A stretch of DNA of 64,000 nucleotides from Rhea pennata (lineage: Eukaryota; Chordata; Aves; Rheiformes; Rheidae), in assembly GCF_028389875.1 (NCBI RefSeq), contig NC_084682.1, forward strand, positions 3,482,001 to 3,546,000. The letters run 5' to 3'. Made by a program: the position numbers and the translations under genes. Every line of letters begins with the position of its first letter. Within the stretch, counting starts at the first letter, position 1. A model generated the notes under the pieces. It saw only the letters and a list, made by a program, of their open reading frames with translations, had not been told where the DNA came from and searched no databases. Shown here piece after piece: positions 40,844-52,400 of this stretch.

Positions 40844-41110
40844 CTCACACAGCGGCGACAGCAGCCCTCTTCAGCGAGCGTCCTTCCCGCCTCCGCCCCG
40901 GCCGCGGTCCTTCCCGCCAATCAGCTGACAGGAAAGGCTGCGAACCGCCAATCAGCAGGCCGCGAACTCAGCCGCTCCCACCTCCCCTATCCGCGCCGTT
41001 AGAACCAATCGCGGAGGGTCTTGTTGGCTCCTAGGTTGTCTTCGTTGCTGGGCAACCTCCCGGCGGTGACGGCGATGCCGGCGGCGCGGCCGGCGCCTCT
41101 CAGGGGCTCG
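40480..41110 (-). promoter_or_regulatory. BRIP1: BRIP1 CpG-island promoter with paired CCAAT boxes and E2F-like sites
   Basis: This GC-rich stretch is dense in CpG and stands out from AT-rich flanks. It holds CCAAT boxes at 40917-40921, 40948-40952 (31 bp apart) and 41005-41009, and two TTCCCGCC motifs at 40884-40891 and 40911-40918 that match E2F sites; the second abuts the first CCAAT box. Spaced CCAAT pairs bound by NF-Y, with E2F sites, are typical of S-phase genes, and BRIP1 is a known E2F-responsive gene in mammals. No TATA box is evident. Long open frames on the plus strand here are a product of high GC content. Confidence 0.75.
40844..40900 (-). other. BRIP1: BRIP1 non-coding exon 1 (5' end approximate)
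   Basis: The minus strand reads TGTGAG then GTGAGCGG at 40844/40843, a strong 5' splice site inside the CpG island. It would splice to the acceptor at 39345 (TTCTATTGCAG), giving a leader of this exon plus 24 nt. No in-frame upstream coding is seen. The transcription start is inferred from the position of the E2F and CCAAT motifs and is only approximate. Confidence 0.55.
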
Positions 41111-41202
41111 GTAGGTTCCGTTCAGCAACCAGCGTCGCTTGGAAGCAGGTGTCTTAGTGTCTGTAAGACTTTTTTCTTTCTTTCTTTTTTATTTTTCTTT
41201 TA

Positions 41203-42104
41203 AGCAGGAGACAAGCTCTGGGCCCAGCTCCCCAGCTGCACTCCCATATCTTTATAATCGAATATGTTGTGGGAGGTGCTAGCTCTTCCCTCCATCTTCC
41301 TTACAGTTGAAAAATACACTTTGTGACTCTTTTTAATTTATCTTCATGATAATTACTGAAAGTAGTGTATAGGGACCTAAAATGCTAATGAAAATTGTTT
41401 TTACTGAAGTCTGTGACTTTTAAGTACTTACATGCATTTCAATAAACCTTGATCTTGAGATTTTCTTTTCTAAATTGCTAAGAAAGAAAGAGTGAAGTTC
41501 TGCAAGTCATGAGGGCTGGGGGTGTTTTGGTTTTGGTGGGGCTTTTTCCCTGAGGCCCTATGGCATGTTTCCCTGTATCTAACCCAGGTATCAGGCTGAA
41601 AGATCTAAATAAATATAGGCAAATCCACATGAAATTAAAAGTAGGAATATCTACAAATTGATCCAAAACATACACTTGTTTTTACTTAAATATCACTACA
41701 GCGTATAAAATCACAAGCACAAGAGGAAAAAATACATAAATTTAAATTATTTACATATTTTACATCAAAATGACAATATTCTTGGTAGTCAGATGATGTT
41801 ACCACCTTGTTACAGTAGGCTTTACATCAGCACGTTGGTAACTCTGGAATGTGTACCATATCTTGGTTTGGCAATTCAGTATTAGCTTTTCTGTATCACA
41901 TTCCAACACATCTAAGAGAAGAGCTGTGCAAGACATTCAGAAGGCCAGACGAAACAATCAGACTATGATTTCTGGAATATAAACTAGTTTTAATTGAAAA
42001 TATCTTAGTTAAGGACTCTGGATACTGTCATTTTCAAAACAGCAAATGCTGGATTGACAACTTTAGCAGTTACACCATCTTGAAGTACTACATTCAATTC
42101 TGGC
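41203..42104. other. Intergenic gap between INTS2 3' end and BRIP1 promoter
   Basis: About 0.9 kb of AT-rich sequence separates the INTS2 polyadenylation signal from the BRIP1 CpG island. A second AATAAA (minus) at 41188-41193 and ATTAAA at 41989-41994 could serve as backup signals for INTS2. No gene is seen. Confidence 0.55.
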
Positions 42105-42123
42105 ACTACGGCCAAACCTTAAT

Positions 42124-42129
42124 TTTATT
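42124..42129 (-). terminator. INTS2: INTS2 polyadenylation signal AATAAA
   Basis: TTTATT on the plus strand reads AATAAA on the coding strand, 1.1 kb past the stop. It is the first canonical hexamer that I find downstream. Confidence 0.55.
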
Positions 42130-42442
42130 TCTCTGACTGCAAAAGCGTTTGCTGCCCATTATGAGAACCTGGGCAGCCTTGAAGAAACTTCCAGATCCTG
42201 AACCACATACTCTCTTCTGCAATGCAACAAAACACCTTTCAAGGCTAAATCGTCTGGTTTTCCTGTATGAGAGAACAGTCAACTGCTTTCAGAGACAGTT
42301 CTATGTGCATTAAGCACAAAAGTATTAGCCTGCTTGTCCATCAAGCTGCAAGTCTCTAGGATGTAACCACTTTGGTATGGCTAAAATCTATCATTCTATT
42401 CACTACAGTGAAATTCAGCTTCTGTCACAGTAACCTCTGACA

Positions 42443-42443
<1 letters not shown>

Positions 42444-42474
<31 letters not shown>
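42444..42474. repeat. T19A12 block in the INTS2 3' UTR
   Basis: 19 T residues are followed directly by 12 A, so the RNA could form a self-pairing A-T stem within the UTR. Confidence 0.85.
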
Positions 42475-42476
<2 letters not shown>

Positions 42477-43252
42477 AAAATTAACCTAATGACAATTCAG
42501 GTATCTTTGAGCTTTACTTCCCTAGGTCTAGGTCTTTTTCATCTCTTTTAAACTACGTGATGTGTTTCAAAAAAAAAAAAAAAATAACTAGACATCTGAG
42601 CAGCATTAAAAATATATATTCTTTTAAAAAAAAACATGCTTATACAGCTCATTTTGTAATACTAATATTTTTTTTTAGAAGCTTCTAGACCAGTTTCAAA
42701 CTTTTAATGAAGGCTGGCTGATTTTTAAATGAATTAAAGTCACTGATCTCATGAACTCACACTTTGGCCAATGGTTTGAAAAGCAAATAAAAAAAAATTT
42801 TAAGCCTTTTCTTAGGTCTCAGTGCAATGCTACAACTTACTTACACCACATTCTCCAGTCCTATGGACACTAGGTCATTCGAACTTCAGCAAAGCTCTCC
42901 AACCTTCAAGCTTTTCTTACCCATTGCTTTGCTGTTTGCTCAACAAACTAAGCATTTGTTTTTCAAGAAGTGTTATAAAACCATTTATAGGTTTGTTGCT
43001 CAGTTCACGAAGTGATGCGGCATGCCTAAAAAGTATGCTCACTTTCACTGGTAGTTGTCAGAAGTTTTCACTGGAAGCAACATCAGCCTCTGAAGAATTA
43101 CTTCCTTTTGACAAGGTTCAGCCAAAACTTAATCCAATGAATGAAAGATAAGGACTTGTGCTCCAGTTTCTCAATTCACTTGGCAGCTCTCTCCATGTTT
43201 AGACACCATAGACTGTGACACTAGCTACAGTACAATTTCATTTCTGTTCTTC

Positions 43253-43422
43253 CTAAACTCCACTTACACTCATGTTAATTATCTCAATGATAGTACTTTC
43301 AACACACTGGCATAACTGAACATCAGGGTCCATGCTTGCAATGTCCCTTGAACAACTTTTATAGGATGAATCTTTACAAAGTCCTGACACTTCATTTGGT
43401 TTCTCCTTTAGTTGCTGGAGAC
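43253..43422 (-). CDS. INTS2: INTS2 exon 24, terminal coding exon, codons 1137-1192 and stop
   Basis: It encodes LQQLKEKPNEVSGLCKDSS and ends IEIINMSVSGV followed by TAG. The internal GTAAGT at 43262-43267 looks like a splice donor but lies in the conserved frame. Confidence 0.92.
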
Positions 43423-46400
43423 CTAGAAAATTAAGTTAAAAAAATTACAAATAAATATAGCAAAAACAATTGTTATACTACACCCTTAATGCAAGTAGGC
43501 ATATTGTAAAATAATAAATTTGAACCATCACCATTTCATACAGAAGGTTTAATTCCACAGAGTACTTCTAGCGACACTAAAACATTTCATTTCTCCTACA
43601 TCTGACTTCTTTGGTTTTATGTATATTCTTTTAACATAAATATCCTAGCATAGATAACATTAGTGAACTTTCTATCACATGAACAGAACATTTGCTTTTA
43701 GACAGAAAAAAAAACCCAAAACATTTTCCTCAAGTTGATCTGATAGACTTAAACAGTTAAGTCCCCTTCATAAAATCACTATACATTCCTCCACTCATAC
43801 TGCAAGACTTCAGCTAACTCATTTGACTTTGCACTTCCAGTAGACTAGGAAGATTTACATGATCAGTTATTATGCCATAGCTGAGATTTGGAAATGTCTT
43901 TGTATTCTCAAAAGCCAATGGTTTTTGCTCATGCCTTTCCTCCTAAGACTATGATGGCAAATTCCACATGCAGCACTGGCATGCAGGGTTAGATCTTGCA
44001 ATAATAAGTGCAGGGAAACAAAATAGAAGGAAGGCAGTTCATCGAAGCCTAAAAAAGGAATGCCTTCAGCCTCTTTAGCCTCTAACTTCCTTCCTCCCCT
44101 CCAATAAATCCACCTATGCCTACCCTTTCTATATTTACAAGCTTATCATAGTATATTTTATTTTGCATTCAAACTGCACTCAAACGTTGGAAACATCAAA
44201 CATCGTTTTTCTCCCTACCACCATGACATTATTTTTGAAATGCAAGATGCCTTGCTTACGTGTAATAATTGGGTCAAAGTCTCTTGTCTGCGTGGCAACA
44301 TCGGAGGCACAGACTTGGCCTACTTGTATCAGCAGAGACATAATATCCTCATACAAAGGCGGAAAGGCTTGACAGAATGAAACTAAACAAGGCAGGGTTG
44401 GCATAAAAAAGGCATAGCGCTTTGACTGGGTTAGAACTGTCAAGGAAAGAAGAAACGGTTAATTAAAAAGGAACTATTATCAAAACCCAGTAAAGAATTG
44501 TTGTTACGTTTATAAGCATATTTAACACACTGGTTTTTTGGCAAAACTGTATTCAGTCTAGACAAAATAAATTAAACCTCCGCAACAATGTGCTTAGGTG
44601 TTCCTGAAATGCTTACCTGTGAGTAGGGTTCCCATGACATTGATAGCTAAACGAGCCACACTGAGAGATTTAGGTAGTGCGTACTGGATACACAAAAATG
44701 AAAGTAACTGGATTGCAAATATCTGTTAAGCAGGTGAAAGGCAAAAAAGAATAATGTTACAGGCAATAATGTTACAGATTGCTTTGCACTTTCAATCCAA
44801 AGCTCTTCACGTAACTTTTCATTTTACCAATGAGGAGATAAGAGCCAGAAAAGCCTAATAGTAGTTACCGTAAAATATTTCTGCAGACTTTAAGAAAAGG
44901 AACCTCACAGATGTAACATTAATGCAAGTACTAGAGTTAGTGTTGCAGAACCTCACCCCCACCGAGTTTGTTCTGATACTTCAGTGAGAAACAAAGCAAC
45001 ACATGATTCACAATACAATCCCTGTAAAAACTGTTTTGTGTTCAATGGGTTCTGTTTTTAACTTCAGTGAGTACCTTCTAATCAGCAACAACTTAATATT
45101 TGAGAAAGGATTAAGTAGAAGTATTTAGGAAGTTGGTTTGATACAAAAAAGATTTGGAGGGTTTTTTGTTTGTTTGTTTTATTTTCTTATGAGAGGAATC
45201 TTTAGCCCAGTAAATTTCAGTTACTTGGAACTAGTCAAATGTGTAATCTCCTCTTGTTACAACATCCCAATTCAAGGCCTAAAAATTGCTTTAGAGAGTA
45301 AAAATTATCTGTCATTTGCCATTATTTTTCGTTATCATCATGAGACCTTCAAAAATATAGGCAAAACATTTCTAAAGCAAACTCCTGACTCCTCCTTTGC
45401 TGAGCTCTTACTGAGAAGAAACCACCACACTTCAGATTCATACAGAATAACCTTGAGGAAAACAGCATGTGTCATTCTGATAGGCTTTGTGAAGGGATTC
45501 TTGCACTTAGAACAGGGAAAGAACTGGTAAGATAGCTGGCAAGGGAAAAATTTAAAACGTTTCAGGAATTTACACTTTATAGGCTTGCCCCAAGCTTGCC
45601 TCAAGAAACAGTGGTGATAGTTTCGTGGATAAAGACTTAGTAGTCAAACCTTTCATAAAAATTAGTAATATTTTTATCTTAAAGCTGCTTCGTCTGTTCT
45701 ACAGAACATCTCTGCAGAAAAGGCTTACAAAATTAAAATGTTATGCTAGTTCCTGTAGCTATAAAGTACCGGTTAAAAACTAAGTAGGCAAAAATTTGCC
45801 AACTGATGTATACTCTTAAAAAAAAAAAAAAAAAAGTTAAAATTAAAATTTCAAGTCATTACTAAAAGTGCTTTTTTCAGTTCCTGAATGTAATGTTGAA
45901 TTTCATAAGCATTTCATAAACAAGTGTACATGTTAGAGGAACTGCCATAATCTCTGATTTGGGGGTGAGGCCTTTCATTTTACAAAGAAAATGCTAAAAA
46001 TGTTACCTTAATAGTGATCCTTTTATTCTTCCCTCCATCCCCCAACCAATACTTCAACAGGGTTAACTACTTACAATGACTCCCAAACTAGATGACTGCA
46101 CAGTACCTGTTTTTCAAGTTCAGGCTGGGCAATGAGCTCAGGAATGAAATCCAGACAGATGTGCATGGATGGAATCCCTGCCACTGTCAATGCCAGAAGT
46201 TCACATGGATAACCCTGTAAAATTTAGGAAGGAAAAAGTGTATGTCAAAGGTATTTCAAAAACTCTGATGCATTTAAGATATTCAGGTAGATTAAAACAG
46301 CATTAATGCTGTTTCAAAGCATATATAATTGTAACTTTCTTTCATTCAGAATTCTAAGCAACAGGCCTATAACCCAAGGCAACACAAGGCAGGCTGGTAA

Positions 46401-49400
46401 CATACCCTGGTTTTAATCAGTTCTTTATCCACAAGACTCAATTTATTATTTACATACGAACTCCCCAGATCAAACCAAACTGCAATGACCTATTCCTTTT
46501 GTGCCCTTCCTCTGTTCTAAACTTCACCCCAGGCCCAATTTGCACAGCAAAAAAAACCCATGGCAATGCCATGCAGACACGGCAATGAACAATTTAACAC
46601 ACAATGAAAAACACATTTATAGCAAAAAAACCTCCATCTCTTTTTAGGGGGGAAGATCACTGTTTTGGCAGAGGCAACCTTTCTTCTTCCACTCTAAACA
46701 GATAAAGTATGTCCAAACAAAAAGGAAAGAAGGTTTGTATTTGAAGCCAAATTTCAGTTTTGAATAACAGGTTAAATAATTTTAAAACACAGCAAGAAAG
46801 AAGTAACCCACACAAGATGTGAAACAAGTAATTTTAAGATGATTAGGCTAGTCTTCCTTGGCCTAGAACGGACACACTCTTTTGGCATACAGAAGGGCAG
46901 TGACACAAACAAAGCATGCGTTTAATGACGAGGAACAGGCATTGTTTAGCTGCCCCCGCTTGGCCACAGTACTGAGTGCTTGCACTGAAAGAGGGAGGAA
47001 ATGTACCTACTACAGTTCTGGGGGAAAGGGAGGCAGACGAGGGCGTCGTCATAATCTCTGAGGAACACAATAGTAGCATTCCACCACTTCATTTGGCTCT
47101 TTCCTAACCAAGCAACCATTAAAGAACTAAAAAAGAGCAAACCAGACCTGGAAATGAACCAGTTTGACTATGTTGGGATCAGCTATGTACATCTGATGCA
47201 GCAGACAGCAGATAAGACACTGGACCTCTCGAAGATTACACAGCAAGCTATCTTCTTCTTCTTTTAGTTCTGGGCTCTTAGAGCCAGCGGTACTATAAAC
47301 ACTTTTCAACAGGCTGTGGGTATTACTGCTCTGAGCTTTCTCTTCTTCTGTAGGTAAACAGATTTCTAAAAGAATCTGCACAGCAGCACTATCCTGGGAA
47401 GAAATTAAACAGTATAGCATGCGTTAAAACAACAACAACAACTACAACGCAAAGTAAGGGCAATGTAAGAAATTAAAGGCTGTCAAATGGCTAGAATTGT
47501 TTCCATTTAAAAAAGAATCAGTTCAGGAAAATCACAAACCCTGAGAATTTCATTGCAATAACCACTACCACCTTCAAAAAAACGCTGTGTATGTGAATCG
47601 AGACTCAAACAAGAACAAAAGTTTAAATCTGGAGCATCAACAGATTATCATAAGCATAAATCAGAAGAGTCATGTTGAAGGAATCAAATAATGTTTTAAA
47701 ATATATATGCAAATAATGTGTTAGTATTGAATCATCTACAGCCTTGTCATGTGCACATATCATCTACAGCCTTGTCATGTGCACATATAAATAGTGTATG
47801 CCATATGCAAGCAGTCAAACTAGCATAAGTAATTAATCCAATGATCTCTTAAATCATAGAGATCAGAAAATATGTACACGGCCATGTAATTCATAGTATT
47901 CAGAGGAGACGATCATTTAAATAAAAAAAACCTGCTACTAACTCAAAACCAATCTTCTAACAGGGTCATGCTTCCAGGGAGAAGTAAGAAGAGATCATCT
48001 GTGAAACAGGATTACTCAAGAATTCTCATCATGTCAAACTAAGTTAACCATTCTTCAGCCTCACACTTCGCAAGGTTGGCTGCTTCTCCTAAACAACATA
48101 ATTCAAATGATAGGGCTACTGCATTTATTCATGCTTTACTATTCCAATGCTGAGTAGAAAAAGAGCCCTCTGGATACCCCAAGCAAGAAGGAAAAAGTGC
48201 TAGTAAGCAAAATTCTTCTGTTCTAACTAACAAACAACACAAGTCCACTATTAATACAGTTAACCAACACAACGGTTTAGACTAGAAAACAGAAATTTTT
48301 TTATGCTGTGGGAAAAATGTTCATGTTATATTAGATACAATGTGGAGTCAAACGCAGACGCAGTTTTCTTTTTCCTATTAGCAGGAGTCAGTAATAAAAG
48401 TAGAAGTCTTCTTTTTTAATTTCCCATGCCTATATTTCTGTTTATCATTGCCTTTCCACACTTCAGTTAATATCTATTTCTCCACTTTACCTGAGCAGCA
48501 AGCAATGCATTTTTTAATTCTTCCCTGGTAACTTCTGGGGTCTCTGGACCCATTGCATTGTTTTGGGATGGCCTAATGTCCTGCTCCGCTGTTTCCTTTA
48601 GGTGAGAATTGAGGTAGGCTTTTGAAGCAAGAAGATATCCATTCAACATGTGCAAAGTTATATCCATCAGAGGGGGACTCCTAATACAGAAACACATGTT
48701 AAAGCAGAGGTATTTCAGGAGGCAGAACAATATGAACAAACTAAAAATACTCCTCAAAGATTCATTTCGCTGTAGTCTGGTTCATATTAAAGCTGTTTTC
48801 CTTAACACAGCAAAATACTAATCATCACAATTCCTTCTGCTGTCCTGCCATTCAATCCTACTTTTCTCATGCACATGTGGGCATGCATACACTCTACAAA
48901 AACAAGGAACTCCTGAAGAAACTGATTTTTAACAGTCTATGAATAAAAGAAATCAGAAAATTATCTGCTGTACATGAAGTAAGCCAAAATAATGATCTGA
49001 ATGATGGAGATAGAAAAACAAGGTAGACAAGCTCTAAATGACTGCTTCCACAATGCTAAGATGACAAGTTTTCAAATCATACTGCTTTATACATCTCCTT
49101 AACAGTTCTAGAAATTTAGGATTTACATTTTTCATCCAGGGCTGAGTGGACATACATTTAAATATTTCATCTACAGGTTGGCCTTAAAAATGTGATCAAT
49201 AGAAAATTGAAATCTTGCAGAGAGGTACAAAAATGTACCAAGTCAAATAGAAATTTGATTAATGACTAAATTGCTATAAGCCAAAGGCAGACAGAAATAT
49301 GCAAGCAAGAATATGAAGAACAAATCAAGATGACTATTAGCCATTTATTATAAACAGAAAGATAATGAAAAAGCAAAAAAGGGAAAAAATAAGCTACAAC

Positions 49401-52400
49401 TGACAAAAGACATGAATACAAAAGGAATAAAGCTAGAGGCTGAAGTACATTTAAAACGATTAACGTTTTTAAAATAACAAATGCAATTTTCTTCAGACCT
49501 GTTAAAAAAACAGAGCTGCTATTTGCAAATTTTAGTTTGAATTGTTTGCATTACTTCATGTTCTTCTTTAAAGCTGGTTTGTTGCTATCAGTTATGATCC
49601 TTTTCACTACTAAAACTCTCAGTTTATTCTTCTACATCAAAGCCATAAATCAGTGTTATACATCTCCTCTGTCATCACTGACATCTAGAGGAACATATTT
49701 CTAAGTAATACTAAAATAATTACTTGAGAAATTAATCAAATCTATTTTTGTCATATTCACCAAGCATCCAATTGCAGAAATTGTTACCCAAAAAGACAGA
49801 ATACTTCCAGGCCCAAGAGGGATGGCAAAAGACAAAGTGTAAGGATGCTACAGCTACAACCACCACCATGTGGCAGCAGCCATTTTAAGCATGCCACAAT
49901 GTCTATTTAGAAAAAAATTCACATACACAAATCTAACAAAATGGATGGATCTGTGTGCAAATCCATTTACAATCCTAGAGTTTCCAAAATAGGACCGAGT
50001 GCAAGGTTTGTCCAACAGGACACTCATCTGGGTAGTGTGACAAGCTGAAACAGCACAGTTCAGTCAGCACACAGAACAACAAGCTTACTACAAGAAAGTG
50101 GTGCAGCAAAAGATGGAACTTGCAAGCCCATATGACTAGTCTGAAAATGTTTTAAAGTACTGAAAGTTTTCAGAAGTTTTTTGTGAGATAACATTGATGC
50201 ATAGTGAGTGGTAAGTACCACAGAGCATCAGAAGAAATTAAAGAAGAGAGATGCTTACCTATGAACTCTCTGATCACATCTTAGTACAATCAAAGGATCA
50301 ATCATCAGATCATTCTGAGTGTATTTCTGCTGTCGGACTATTTTTACTGAAGGCTGCAGAGCATTAACAGTCATGACCCACAATCTACAAATGAGATTAT
50401 TTTTAACATTTTTAGAAGATAATCCGTAAGAGAAAGAGGATCACATAAGCATTTGGATATTCACTTATCTCAATTAGATGTATTTTTCTAGGCCTATCAA
50501 GGATCAAAAAACCCATACTGCATTTGCAGCTCCTGAAATTAACCAAGATATAGTCAACTTACATTCACTGAAATGAAAATGTTTTTGTTGCAACACAGAG
50601 TATCTGCTTCCTCACAAAAAAAACACTCTTACCAGAACAAGTGAGTGTTTCAGCAATAATGTATCATAAATGATGTATACTATAAAACAATTCTATTATA
50701 TTTTAAGCCAACTGGAGACTCCCTTTACCCCAAGAACAAAAACTACCTAGATCAAAAATTTGAATGAAGCACAAAGGAATGTAGATCTCCAACCCAGCCT
50801 ACTCAATTGCTGGTCACACTAATTCCTGGACCAGTCATAAGTTTACTATAACAGACAAAGGCAGTATATCACTATTTTTTTTTAAACAGAATGTTGCATT
50901 CCATCCATCTGCAAAAACAGATGAAACAGTAGTTTGAACTTACCTTCTTGGCATCACAGTGTTAAGAACCATCCAAAGTTTATTGACAGTCTGAAGAATC
51001 CTCCGTGGGACTCCAGCATTCAGCAACCGACTCATGTTTGAAGTTAGTACTTCTGCATATGGGATCAGTTCACCAGCAGAGAGAAGCGTTAAATGTTCCA
51101 GAATCTGCATCAGCTGGGTATGATTTCCTGGGAGCATGGAAAACGCTATAAAATAAATACAATGGAATTTTGATAAAACTGGACTCTGACATTTTAAAAA
51201 TCCTTCAAGTCTGTTCATAGATTCAGAACAAGCCTGCAGTAGAACATTCTTGTTACGCAAACGCAGCGTACTCAAATGATTCGGACAGATACACACTCCC
51301 AGACCCACTATATTCCAACCTATTAGGGAAAAAAAACGCTTACTTCAAATGAAGCTATTTACCTTCCTGGAGCTGTTTGGGAGAATGATTTTTGGCAATA
51401 TTTGTAAGAAGCATCCTCCTCAGTAAGGCATCAGTGCCTGTGATCTGCTCCTCACAGATCCAGTCTTCCACAATACAGAGGTGTGGATAGTTAGTAGCAA
51501 GAAGGCGTAACAGTGCAGAATGCAAGCCTGTGAGGATATTCAGACAGCATAAATCTTAAATATCTGCATCATTCACATGAACATATGACATCCCTATCAT
51601 CTCAACAACAGACCATGACTGAATCACTGCTGAGAAGTTTAAAAAGCTTGCATGTTTAGAGACTGAAATTGTAACTCCAACAGAAAGGAAAAGTTACCTT
51701 TTGGAAAATGGGATGACCCTATAGTAACTTTAAAATGTAGTCCAGAACAATCTAAAATTCTCAGGTAATTCAAACCTACTCTAAAAAGAGCCATCTTCCC
51801 CAAACTTTCACTATGACTCTCTAAATATACCTGTAACCTCATTCATGACATTTTAAAACAAACAAAAAAGAGAAGCCATGCTATGAAACAAACAACAGAC
51901 GTAAAGCTGGAAATAGGCTTAGCCTTCCTTCTTTATGCGTGCTGGACTTGCACATGCAGATATACCTCCAAGTTCCTGCTGCAGTCCTTGCGCCTGGCGG
52001 ATGAGGTACTTGATTGGAATTTGATCCATTAATGCTGAAGAGTAAGACTTGGGTTTTTTTTGCATGGCAGCTATAAAGAAACAGAAACCACACATAACAT
52101 GAAGTTGGAAAAAGTATTTCCCCAACTGAATCAATAAAGAAAATGTAAAGCATTAGCCTATACATTATTCAGGCAGAATACCGAAAACTCCAAATACCAC
52201 ACGTCACTCCTGTTAAGCGTATTAACTTAAGCCCTTCAGGACACCATTTCTGTGAACTACATCTTTTCCTGGCAGCATCTGGGTTTGATTCAAAGATCTC
52301 CTTAACATTTTTGATCAAGTGTAACTGATTTTGAGACCATAGCTCTAAAATTTCTTTATTCAACATAAAACAATCTGCTTATCAGTTGTTTCATGGAATT

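Larger units (their letters stand above)
42105..43252 (-). other. INTS2: INTS2 3' UTR
   Basis: The UTR follows the stop codon at 43253-43255. The best canonical signal on the minus strand is AATAAA at 42124-42129; ATTAAA at 42703-42708 is an alternative. It contains a T19A12 block at 42444-42474 able to fold on itself. The 3' end is approximate. Confidence 0.6.

Noticed and set aside
40478-41034. Plus-strand open frames of 174 and 128 codons over the BRIP1 CpG island
   Set aside because: Pro/Ala/Arg-rich translations come from GC content; they are antisense to BRIP1 exon 1 and its promoter, and no conserved motif is seen.
45138-45530. 130-codon plus-strand frame in INTS2 intron 21
   Set aside because: Antisense, no recognised similarity, low-complexity Phe/Lys-rich composition consistent with chance.
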